64,000 nucleotides of DNA from JAHEJN01 sp963787285 (GTDB lineage: Bacteria > Actinomycetota > Acidimicrobiia > Acidimicrobiales > JAHEJN01). The notes below the pieces were generated by a model. The model worked only from the letters and a program-made list of their open reading frames with translations. It had not been told where the DNA came from and did no database searches. The translations under genes were made by a program, and so were the position numbers. Shown here piece by piece: positions 55,991 through 64,000 of the stretch (position 1 is the stretch's first letter; each line of letters begins with the position of its first letter). The stretch is from positions 161,408 through 225,407 of the forward strand of contig CAWBCM010000013.1 in assembly GCA_963787285.1 (NCBI GenBank), given 5' to 3'.

Positions 55991-57681
55991 TCAGGCCCAG
56001 ATGACCGGCCCCGGCTGTGCAAACCAGGCATCGACTTGCGCAGCCACAACGGCCTCGATGCGGTTGCGCCGGATCTTCATCGTCGGTGTCAGGCAGCCGT
56101 TGTCGACCGACCAGGGCTCGCGCGCGATCACGAGCAACTGCAGTCGCTCGTGCGGCGCCACGCCCTCGTTGACCGTGACGAGCAACGCAGCGAGTTCGGC
56201 AGTCACGCGCTCGCGTACTGCCGCGTCACCGAGTCGGGGCCGCAAGGGACTCGGCCAGCATCACCAGCGCATAGGGCTGCGGCTGGCCCAGGCCAGCCAC
56301 GATCGAGAGCTCGACCATCGGGTGCGCATTGAGCAGCGTCTCGATCGGCGCCGGCGCCACGTACTTGCCCTTGGAGGTCTTGAACAGCTCCTTGACGCGG
56401 CCGGTGAGCTTCAACTGCCCGTCGGGTGCCAGTTCGCCACGGTCGCCGGTGCGAAAGAAGCCGTCGGCGGTGAAGCACTGTGCGTTCAGGTCGGGTCGCC
56501 GGTAGTAGCCGACCATCTGGCCCGGCGACTTGATCAGCACCTCGCCATCCTCGGCAATGCGCACCTGCACGCCGGGGCAGGCCACGCCGACATGGCCCTC
56601 GGCGTTGAACTCGCGGTCTGGTGCGGTGCGAGTAAGCGAAATCCTCGCTCATGCCGTAGCCCTCGACCATGTGCAGTCCCAGGCGCCGGTACCAGGCCAG
56701 CAGCGAGGGCGGCATCGGCGCGGCACCCACGGACGCCAGGTGCACCTCGTCCAGCCCCAGGCTGGCGAGCACCCGGCGCCCGGTGGCCGCGGCCGTGGCC
56801 GGGTCGGCCAGCAGCGCGTCGAGCTGCTCGGTCGGCAACGCCTGCAGCACGCCTTGCTGGAACTTGAGCCACAGACGCGGCACCGAAACGAACACGGTCG
56901 GCCGCGCGCGCCTGACATCGTCGCTGAACGTCGCGAGCGATTCGCTGAAGAAGACCTGGCCGTCGCCGGCCATCAGGTTGCGGCACTGCACGACCGCGCG
57001 CTCGTACACATGGGCCAGCGGCAGGTACGACAGCGTGCGCCACGGCACGCCCGGCGGCAGCCTGCGCGCGGGGTCGGCGAGCATGCACTCGATGGTGCGC
57101 GTGATGCGGCCGAAGCTGTGCATCACGCCCTTGGGCTCGCCGGTCGAGCCCGAGGTGTAGAGAAGCATCGCGATGTCGTCTGCAGCGCGCTGCGGCCGGC
57201 CGGCCAGCGGCTCGGTGCGCGCGACGATGTCGTCCCAGCGCTTGATCGCGGTGGCTGGGGCGATCTCGGGCGCCAAGGGCAGGGCGATGCACGGCAGGCC
57301 CTCAGGCACCGGACCGGCGGGGAGCCCATTGTCGAGCTTGCCGATGAACAGCAGGCTGGCCTGGCTGTGCTCGAGCACATGGCGCACGGTGTCGGCAGTT
57401 TCGGTCGGGAAGATCGCCACCGTGGTGCCGCCGGCCATCCAGATCGCCAGTTCGGCGATCACGAAATGCGCGCAGTTCTTCGACAGCATCGCGATTCGCG
57501 CGCCGCGCGGCAGGCCCAGGCCCTGCAGGTGCGCGGCCATGCGCCGGGCTTCACTCAGCGCCTGGCCCCATGAGTAGTCGATGACGCGGCCGCCGCCGAC
57601 CGGTTGCGTCAGCAACACGCGCTCGGGCTGCGCGGCCTCGTGGTCGAACACATGGTCGAGGATCAGCTTGGGCGCGGTCAT
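55991..57681 (-). CDS. Long-chain acyl-CoA synthetase-like AMP-binding enzyme, two frameshifts
   Basis: About 563 residues. AMP-binding P-loop LLYTSGSTGEPKGVMHSFGR, LSYLPLAHVYERAV, the GYGMSEDFAYSH motif, TGDRGELAPDGQLKLTGRVK with ELFKTSKGKYVAPAPIE, and the catalytic Lys near TPTMKIRRNRIE. It activates fatty acids to acyl-CoA through acyl-AMP. Frame changes near 56622 and 56240. It converges on merR (25 bases between stops). Confidence 0.88.
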
Positions 57682-57694
57682 TGTCACGGCCCGT

Positions 57695-58495
57695 TCAGCG
57701 CCTGCCTGTCCCGCGCAGGTTGGCGGCGACGAGCGCCGCGGCCAGCGTCACCAGCCACGAGAAGTAGATCCACAGCAGGAACATCGGGAACACCGCGAAG
57801 GCGCCGTACACGGCCCGGTAGGTCGGCACCTGCATCAGGTAGGCTGCAAAACCGCGCTTGCCCAGCTCGAGCGCCGCGCTGGCGAGCAGGCCGCCCACGA
57901 GCGCATCGCGGCGCCGCACCGGCGTGTTGGGCACATAGTAGAAGAGGCAGCTCACGCCGGCCCAGGCCAGCAGCAGCGGGCCCAGGTCCAGCACGAAGCG
58001 GGCCGAAGGCGGCAGCGGCCCGAGCCAACCCATCGACACGCCCAGCACGACCGAGCCGGCCCACAGGCTCACGCCCAGCAACGGGGGTGCCAGGGCCAGG
58101 ATCAGGAGGTACATGACCACGCGCTTGAGGAAGGGCCGGTCGCGCTTGACGTTCCAGATCTGATTCAGCGTGTTCTCAACCGTCAGCAACATCGCCAGCG
58201 CCGTGGCCAGCAGGAACAGCGAGCCGGCCCAGGTCAGGCCGCTGGCGTTGGCGGCGAACTGGTGCAAGGTGCTGAGTACCGTGCGCGCGATGTCGGCCGG
58301 CAGCAGGCTCTTCAACAAGTGCTGTTCGAGCGCGGCCTCGAAGCGGCTGAACAGCGGGAAGCGCGTGAACAGGGCCAAGCTCACCGCCAGGATCGGCACC
58401 ACGGCCAGCAGGCTCGTGAACGTCAGGCTGCCGGCCGCCTGGGGCAGGCGCTCCTGCCGGGCGCGGCGGATGATGTGGCGGGTCAGGCTGAACAT
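57695..58495 (-). CDS. YihY/UPF0761 family inner membrane protein
   Basis: 266 residues from the ATG at 58495; upstream frame codons look unnatural. Six TM helices with the family's AAGSLTFTSLLAVVPILAVS, ENTLNQIWNVKRDRPFLKR and GGLLASAALELGKRGFAAYL. Once thought to be RNase BN, it is now of unknown function. Fourteen bases before the acyl-CoA synthetase start, likely in one operon. Confidence 0.88.
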   Translation of the reverse strand: MFSLTRHIIRRARQERLPQAAGSLTFTSLLAVVPILAVSLALFTRFPLFSRFEAALEQHLLKSLLPADIARTVLSTLHQFAANASGLTWAGSLFLLATALAMLLTVENTLNQIWNVKRDRPFLKRVVMYLLILALAPPLLGVSLWAGSVVLGVSMGWLGPLPPSARFVLDLGPLLLAWAGVSCLFYYVPNTPVRRRDALVGGLLASAALELGKRGFAAYLMQVPTYRAVYGAFAVFPMFLLWIYFSWLVTLAAALVAANLRGTGRR

Positions 58496-58643
58496 GCGTC
58501 GCGCAGTCGCAGTGATTGAGGGGCGGCGACGAGGGGTCGCGGCGGGGACGGCAGATTGTGGCTCGGGACGACGGACCGGGCGCGCATGCCCAGCAGCCAT
58601 GGCCCGTCCTGCATTCGCGCAATCGACCGCGCGAACGCGCTTC

Positions 58644-58649
58644 TATAAT
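58644..58649 (+). promoter_or_regulatory. Likely -10 box of pot operon
   Basis: A perfect TATAAT at 58644-58649, about 84 bases before the potF ATG, between divergent YihY and potF. The -35 box is weak. Confidence 0.45.
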
Positions 58650-58732
58650 TTGTTGTCGATGCAGCGTCAGCGTGGCTGGCCGCGTGCTTCCCGAGCATCC
58701 ATAGGCCCTCATTGATTGGAGCAGCCAGAGCC

Positions 58733-59900
58733 ATGAAGCTGTCTAGCAAGATCATCGGTGCGCTTGCACTGTCTGCCATTCTCCTGGCCGCCTGCGGCAA
58801 GAAGGAGGCAGCGCCGGCACCCGCGCCCGCGCCCGTCGCTGCAGCGGCCCCGGCGCCCGAGCCCGCGGAGGAGAAGGTCCTCAACATCTACAACTGGCCC
58901 GACTACATTCCCGAGGGCATGATCGCCGCGTTCGAGAAGGAAACCGGCATCAAGGTCAACTACGACACCTTCGAGACCAATGAGGCGCTGCATGCCAAGC
59001 TGGTGGCGGGCAATTCGGGTTACGACATCGTGGTGCCCGGCACCGTGTTTGCCAAGCCGCAGATCGAAGGCGGCCTGATGCAGCCGCTGGACAAGTCCAA
59101 GATCCCGAATCTGGCCAACCTGGAGCCGGCGATCATGAAGACGCTGACCAAGGCCGACCCGGACAACAAGCACCTGGTGCCATGGGCCTGGGGCTTCACG
59201 ACGGTGGGCATCAACAAGACCAAGGTCGAGAAGGCGCTGGGCAAGATGCCGATGCCGGAAAACGCCTGGGACCTGGTGTTCGATCCCAAGTACACCAGCA
59301 AGCTCAAGTCCTGCGGCATCGCCTACCTGGATTCGCCGACCGAGATCATCCCGGTGGCGCTGCACTACATCGGCAAGGACGCGTACTCCAACGATCCGGC
59401 CGACTACAAGGCTGGCGGCCGACATGCTGGCCAAGGTGCGCAAGGACGTGCGCCTGTTCAGCTCGACCATGATCGACGACATCTCCAGCGGCAAGGCCTG
59501 CGTGGCGATCGGCTGGTCGGGTGACATCAACATCGCCGCGGCGCGCGCCAAGGAGAACAAGTCCAAGGACGTGATCGAGGCGCTGCTGCCCAGCACCGGC
59601 GCGTTGATCTTCTTCGACACCATGGCCATCACCAAGGACGCCAAGCATCCGAAGAATGCGCATGCGTTCATCGACTTCTACCTGCGTGCCCGAGAACGCC
59701 GCCGAGATGGCCAACGAGATGAGCTATCCCGACCGGCAACAAGGCGGCAATGGACAAGATCAAGCCCGAGCATCGCCGGCAACAAGACCATCTTCGTCGA
59801 GCCGGACTACTTCGAGAAGATGATCCCGCCGAGCAGCTTCACCAACGAAGCGCGCGAAGCCATGGCCAACGCCTACAACGGCTTCAAGAAGGGCAAGTAG
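58733..59900 (+). CDS. potF: Putrescine-binding lipoprotein, frameshifted
   Basis: Substrate-binding protein of a polyamine ABC importer, about 388 residues. Lipobox LLAAC, an Ala/Pro linker, then VLNIYNWPDYIPEGMIAAFE, TNEALHAKLVAGNSGYDIVV, LVPWAWGFTTVGINKTKV, CVAIGWSGDINIAAARAKE and the end FVEPDYFEKMIPPSSF. Frame changes near 59417, 59691, 59729 and 59768, each fitting an added base. GGAGCAGCC lies before the ATG. An unlipidated PotF is normal in Escherichia coli; the lipoprotein form is a difference. Confidence 0.91.
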
Positions 59901-59921
59901 CGCACCGCTGCTGTCGCGTGA

Positions 59922-59960
59922 CGGGCTGTTTGTACCTGGTATGAACAGCCCGTTTTGTTT
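59922..59960 (+). terminator. Hairpin terminator between potF and potG
   Basis: CGGGCTGTT ... AACAGCCCG stem, 13-base loop, then TTTTGTTT. It lies 22 bases after potF and 32 before potG. Probably partial, reducing the membrane genes relative to the binding protein. Confidence 0.75.
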
Positions 59961-59991
59961 GGGCGGCGCATTGCGGGAGCAGGACTGACTG

Positions 59992-61098
59992 ATGGCAGAA
60001 CAAGACACGGCAGATGGATTTCTCGTCACCGAGAAACTGGTGAAGCGATTCGACGAAACGCTGGCGGTGGACGATGTGTCGCTGTCGATCGGACGCGGCG
60101 AGATCTTTGCGCTGCTGGGCAGCTCGGGCTGCGGCAAGTCGACCTTGCTGCGCATGCTGGCCGGTTTCGAGAAGCCGACCTCCGGGCGCGTGCTGCTGGG
60201 CGGGCAGGACGTCGCGCCAGTTCCCGCCCTACGACCGGCCGATGAACATGATGTTCCAGTCGTATGCGCTGTTTCCGCACCTGGACATCTGGGAGAACAT
60301 CGCCTTCGGACTCAAGCGCGAAGGGCTGCCCAAGGCCGAGATCAAGCAGCGCGTCGGCGAGATGCTCGATCTGGTGCAGCTCGGGCCCGTTCGCCAAGCG
60401 CAAGCCGCACCAGCTCTCTGGCGGCCAGCAGCAGCGGGTGGCGCTGGCGCGCAGCCTGGCCAAGCGGCCCAAGTTGCTGCTGCTCGACGAGCCGCTGGGC
60501 GCGCTGGACAAGAAGCTGCGCGAACAGACGCAGTTCGAACTGGTCAACATCATCGAGCAGGTCGAGCGTGACCTGCGTCATGGTGACGCACGACCAGGAA
60601 GAGGCCATGACCATGGCCAACCGCATCGCGGTCATGAGCAAGGGCCGGGTGCTGCAGGTCGGGCTCGCCGGAGGAGGTGTACGAGCATCCGGCCAACCGC
60701 TTCGTGGCCGACTTCATCGGCAACGTCAATCTGTTCGAGGGCCGGCTCAGCGTCGACGAGGCCGATCGCTGCGCGGCGACCACCGGCAATCGGCGAGATC
60801 CATGTCGGCCATGGCGTCAGCGGCACCTTGAACATGCCGCTGGCGATCGCGGTGCGGCCCGAGAAGATCGACATCGGCAAGAGCCGGCCGTCGGTCGACA
60901 GCAATCTCTTCACCGGCAAGGTCAAGGAGATCGCCTACTTCGGCTCCTACAACACCTATGTCGTGGCGGCCAGCGGACGGATCGCTGGTGCGCATCACCG
61001 AGGCCAACACCTCGCGCCATGACCACGGCGACATCACCTGGGGTGACGAGGTGTACTTCTGGTGGAACGACGACGCCGGCGTCGTGTTGCGCGACTGA
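59992..61098 (+). CDS. potG: Putrescine ABC transporter ATPase, frameshifted
   Basis: About 367 residues. Walker A LLGSSGCGKSTLLRMLAGFE, Q-loop MMFQSYALFPHL, signature HQLSGGQQQRVALARSL, Walker B LLLLDEPLGALD, H-loop VMVTHDQEEAMTM and a C-terminal TOBE domain (AVRPEKIDIGKSRP). Six frame changes (near 60222, 60392, 60577, 60663, 60790, 60985), all with continuous homology. Powers the potFGHI importer. Confidence 0.9.
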
Positions 61099-61112
61099 GG
61101 CGCACTGAGGCC

Positions 61113-62034
61113 ATGGCCAAGCTCTGCGATTCCCATGCACCCGGCCGGCGCTTCGTCATCAGCGTGCCGTACGTGTGGCTGGTGCTGTTCTTCCTGCTGC
61201 CCTTCCTGATCCTGCTGTACATCAGCTTCGTGGACATGGGCAACGACATCCACCCGTTCAAGCCGATCTGGGACACGCAGACCGGCTTGCTGACGCTGAA
61301 GTACGAGAACTACTGGTCGATCTTCCGCCGTGGCGACGACGGCGCCCTGTTCGACACCATCTACATCGAGGCCTATCTGCGCTCGATCTGGTATGCGCTG
61401 TGCACCGCGGTGCTGTGCCTGGTCATCGGCTACCCGTTCTCGTACTTCATCGCGCGCGCCCAGACCCAGCGTGCGGCCGGCCTTGCTGATGATGGTGATG
61501 TTGCCGTTCTGGACCTCGTTCCTGCTGCGCGTGTATGCCTGGAAGGGCATCCTGGCCGACCAGGGCATCGTGAACCAGACGCTGATGTGGCTGGGCATCA
61601 CCAAGGAGCCGATCTTCATGCTCTACACGGATGTGTCGATGCTGGTGGGCATGACCTATGTCTACCTGCCGTTCATGATCCTGCCGCTGTATGCGAACCT
61701 GGTGAAGATGGACTTCCGCCTGCTCGAGGCGGCCTACGACCTGGGCGCATCGCCGTTCAAGGCCTTCTGGCTGGTGACGGTGCCGCTGTCGCGGTCCGGC
61801 ATCGTCGCCGGTTTCATGCTGGTGTTCATTCCGTCGGTCGGCGAGTTCGTGATCCCGTCGCTGCTCGGCGGCCCGGAGAACATCATGATCGGCCGCGTGG
61901 TCTGGGACGAGATGTTCACCAGCAACAACTGGCCGCGCGCGACCGCGCTGGCGGTGGTGATGATCGGCTTCATCGTGGTTCCGCTGGCGATCTACTACCA
62001 CTACACCGGCGAGTCGGCCGAGGCGCGCAAGTAG
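61113..62034 (+). CDS. potH: Putrescine ABC permease, one frameshift
   Basis: About 306 residues, six TM helices. ATG at 61113. FVISVPYVWLVLFFLLPFLI at the start and the EAA loop EAAYDLGASPFKAFWLVTVP, which docks the ATPase. One frame change near 61480 between AQTQRA and ALLMMVMLPFWT. Pairs with PotI. Confidence 0.91.
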
Positions 62035-62042
62035 GGCAGCCC

Positions 62043-62911
62043 ATGAAAGCCCTGTTGCACAAGCACATCAGCAAGGCTCTGGATCGGCGCGGTGTTCCTG
62101 TTCCTGTACCTGCCGCTGTTCTTCATGATCCTGTTCTCGTTCAACGACACGCGGCAGGACGCGCGCTTCACCGGCTTCTCGCTGCGCTGGTACGAGGCGC
62201 TGACGCGCGACTCGCGCATCGTCGACGGCTTCTGGCTGTCGGTGAAGGTCGCCACCGTCACCGGCGTGTTGTCGGCGGTGCTGGGAACCTTCGCCGCCTT
62301 CGTGCTGGTGCGCTACCGGCGCTTTCCCGGGCGCACCGTGTTCTCGGGCATGGTCAATGCGCCGCTGGTGATGCCCGAGGTGGTGATCGGCCTGTCGCTG
62401 CTGCTGCTGATGGTCGGGGCGCAGAACTTCCTGGGCTGGCCGCCGCGCGGCATGTTGACCATCATCCTGGGCCATACCCTGCTCGGCATGGCCTATGCGA
62501 TGGTCGTGATCCAGTCGCGCCTGATGGAGATGGACCGCTCGATCGAGGAGGCCGCCATGGACCTGGGTGCGCGGCCCTGGCAGGTGTTCTTCCTGATCAC
62601 GCTGCCCAATATCGCGCAGGCCATCCTGGCGGCGTTCCTGCTGTCGTTCACGCTGTCGTTCGACGATGTGGTGATCTCCGAATTCCTGTCCGGGCCGGGC
62701 GTCAACACCTTGCCGCAGGTGATCTTCGGTTACGCGCGCCGCGGCATCAACCCGACCATCTACGCGGCGGCGACGTTGCTGATCGTCACCGTCACCGACG
62801 GTCATCATCGCGTACAGCGTCTGGGTCGCGCGCCAGACGCGCCGACGCGAGCGCGAGATCGCGGCCGCGATGCGCGCCGAAGGACCAGGTCGAGGACCCG
62901 CCGCGCGTTAG
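62043..62911 (+). CDS. potI: Putrescine ABC permease, two frameshifts
   Basis: About 289 residues. ATG at 62043, 9 bases after potH. After a shift near 62088 comes FLFLYLPLFFMILFSFNDTR, then the EAA loop EAAMDLGARPWQVFFLITLP and LSFDDVVISEFLSGPGVNTL. A second shift near 62798 restores VIIAYSVWVARQTRRRER and the stop at 62911, overlapping the convergent gene by 4 bases. Confidence 0.9.
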
Positions 62912-63249
62912 CCCACGCGGCGGACGGGGTCGACGCAGGTCAATTCGCCGGGGCCGGTGTCGACGAAGTCGAAGCGCTCCGCGTCGTCGACGCCGCCGAC
63001 CCAGCCGCCATGCAAGGGCAGGCCGGCGACGCTCGCGGCGTTGGCATCCGACGCGTCAGCGGCAGGCGCGGCCTCCGCCGCGTCGTCATCGATGTCCGAC
63101 CGGTCCCGGCCCTCGGCCCGCGAGGGTTCGCTCAACGGCGAGTACTGCCGCTTGGGGAGCCGGCTGAGTTGCAGCGATTCGGCCACGGCTCGCGCGAACA
63201 GGCCCGGCTCGACCATGGCGGCGAAGGGATCGGCAGTCGGGTGGATCAT
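62908..63249 (-). CDS. Small hypothetical protein
   Basis: 113 residues. N-terminus MIHPTADPFAAMVEPGLFAR has natural composition (ESLQLSRLPKRQYSPLSEPS). Middle is acidic and Ala-rich (DIDDDAAEAAPAADASDANA), the end has Gly/Asp/Val. No family known to me. The stop lies within the potI stop region. Confidence 0.55.
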   Translation of the reverse strand: MIHPTADPFAAMVEPGLFARAVAESLQLSRLPKRQYSPLSEPSRAEGRDRSDIDDDAAEAAPAADASDANAASVAGLPLHGGWVGGVDDAERFDFVDTGPGELTCVDPVRRVG

Positions 63250-63303
63250 GGGCGGTCTCCGGATGGTTGACGGGACTCTAGGAGTGGCAATCGCGTCGCA
63301 CCA

Positions 63304-63624
63304 TCAGCGGATGGATGCACTGCGCGTCAGAAGAAACCTGACACGCCAGGGCCGTGCCGGTTCGCGCGCCAGGGCGAGGGGTTGACTCAGTTCGGCCAGC
63401 GGCCGCGCAGACTTGCCGATCGCGTCCGAATCGGGATAGCTGCGGCACTGGATCTGGTGCCCGGTTGTGTGCAGCAGGCCGCAGACACAGGCTTCTTGCG
63501 CCACAGCCGCGAGGCAGGCCGCCAGCTTGTGGGCCGCGGTCGCGGTTGCCAGGGCGTCGCGCCAAAGGGCGCGCGTGTCGATGCCCGGGACAGCCTCGAA
63601 CGATGACGGGACGCCGCAGGCCAT
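63304..63624 (-). pseudogene. HDOD-like domain fragment
   Basis: 106 residues. The run ALWRDALATATAAHKLAACL, then EACVCGLLHTTG, matches the core of HDOD signalling domains (W-x-x-S/A-L-A-T-A ... A-G-L-L-H-x-x-G). The frame continues upstream of the Met as SFARLIGVRPLTRLV, then meets a stop in all plausible joins, so only part of the domain is present. Decay or frameshift cannot be separated. Confidence 0.4.
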
Positions 63625-63759
63625 GACGAGCCGCGTGAGGGGCCGGACGCCGATCAGCCGTGCAAAGCTGGCCCTATTGTGCGATTCGTGGCCTGGAGTC
63701 GCACCAATCCGGCCCCGCGATCCCAGCGGCCCGGTGCTGCGCCGGCCACCGGCGCCGGG

Positions 63760-64000
63760 CTAGTCGGCCAGCAAGCTCTTCAGTTCGCGCACGTGCCCTC
63801 GCTCCTCGGCAACGATCTCCTCGAGCAGGCAGCGAGTGGCCCGATCCTTGTCGCCGATCAGTGCGACGAACTGGCGGTAGCTCTCAATGGCCCTGCGTTC
63901 GGCCATCAGGTCCGCCTTGAGCATCGTCGTCAGGTCGGCAGAGTCGTCATAGGGAGCAAAACTTCGGCGCGACAGCGCGTCGGGCGAAAAGTCGGGTCGA
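63760..64000 (-). CDS. Ferritin-like protein, N-terminus beyond window edge
   Basis: The last 79 residues of a helical protein: TMLKADLMAERRAIESYRQF, ALIGDKDRATRCLLEEIVAE and ERGHVRELKSLLAD, stop at 63760. The E-(x)n-EE-x-x-x-EE-x-x-H pattern fits two helices of a ferritin-like four-helix bundle (bacterioferritin/DUF type) with di-iron ligands. The 5' part is cut by the edge. Confidence 0.75.
   Translation of the reverse strand, partial: RPDFSPDALSRRSFAPYDDSADLTTMLKADLMAERRAIESYRQFVALIGDKDRATRCLLEEIVAEERGHVRELKSLLAD

Overview
The window reads as two unrelated bacterial genomes joined head to tail. Bases 1 to about 36,240 look actinobacterial, most like Acidimicrobiia: very GC-rich, a Tat-secreted protein, large SARP/BTAD-NTPase-TPR regulators, a class III cyclase-domain regulator, DrrAB-type ABC genes. 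Bases from about 36,290 to 64,000 look like a Burkholderiales betaproteobacterium: fba-purC-purE-purK-tsaC order, the tsaB-rimI-udg-DMT cluster, a merR/merTP locus, potFGHI. The join falls inside one open frame (33,673-36,981) that runs from a PEP/pyruvate-phosphotransferase C-terminus into the middle of class II fructose-bisphosphate aldolase. A chimeric assembly is the simplest explanation. Many housekeeping genes on both sides (valS, the acyl-CoA dehydrogenase, purC, dacB, tsaB, the pot genes) are broken by single-base frameshifts, mostly extra bases, which suggests uncorrected sequencing error rather than true pseudogenes.

Layout, actinobacterial part. 1-9,490: Tat-secreted protein (partial), frame-disrupted valS, two MFS transporters, a lipoprotein, and a translationally coupled pair of exported proteins of unknown function. 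9,620-10,916: an acyl-CoA dehydrogenase behind two tandem 16-bp palindromes. Its last 80 bp are repeated almost exactly at 31,284-31,363, and a tyrosine recombinase starts 135 bp after the gene. I read 10,918-31,363 as a roughly 20.4-kb integrative island using the acyl-CoA dehydrogenase 3' end as attachment site. Cargo in order: integrase, an acetoacetate-decarboxylase-like gene, a tightly overlapping five-gene operon (ClbS/DfsB-like, membrane protein, GyrI-like, prenyltransferase/cyclase-fold protein, dienelactone hydrolase), GNAT, an ArsR-SRPBCC pair, an excisionase-like HTH protein, an NTF2-like lipoprotein, a giant SARP regulator, a DrrAB-type exporter and a divergent SARP-cyclase regulator. 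A family of ATCCCTAC...GTAGGGAT inverted repeats marks both island ends and one internal site. Beyond the right repeat lie a conserved hypothetical, a 287-bp duplicate of the ABC permease 3' end, a VOC protein, a small TM/ribbon-helix-helix protein and the phosphotransferase.

Layout, betaproteobacterial part. 36,285-43,025: aldolase fragment and purine/tRNA-modification genes, with a TPR protein and a CnoX-like thioredoxin. 43,076-45,325: two SGNH-family lipoproteins, the first lacking catalytic Ser and His. 45,375-50,131: SemiSWEET, dacB, tsaB, rimI, udg and a DMT exporter in overlapping order. 50,384-54,618: a four-gene operon of unknown pathway (PhyH-type dioxygenase, SAF-domain oxidoreductase, D-aminoacylase-type amidohydrolase, cupin). 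54,629-55,965: a mercury-uptake locus without merA. 55,991-58,495: acyl-CoA synthetase and a YihY protein. 58,733-62,911: potFGHI polyamine transporter. The window ends in a hypothetical gene, an HDOD-like fragment and a ferritin-like protein cut by the edge.

The most interesting biology is the island operon, which pairs the two protein families known to hydrolyse cyclopropane warheads of DNA-alkylating natural products.
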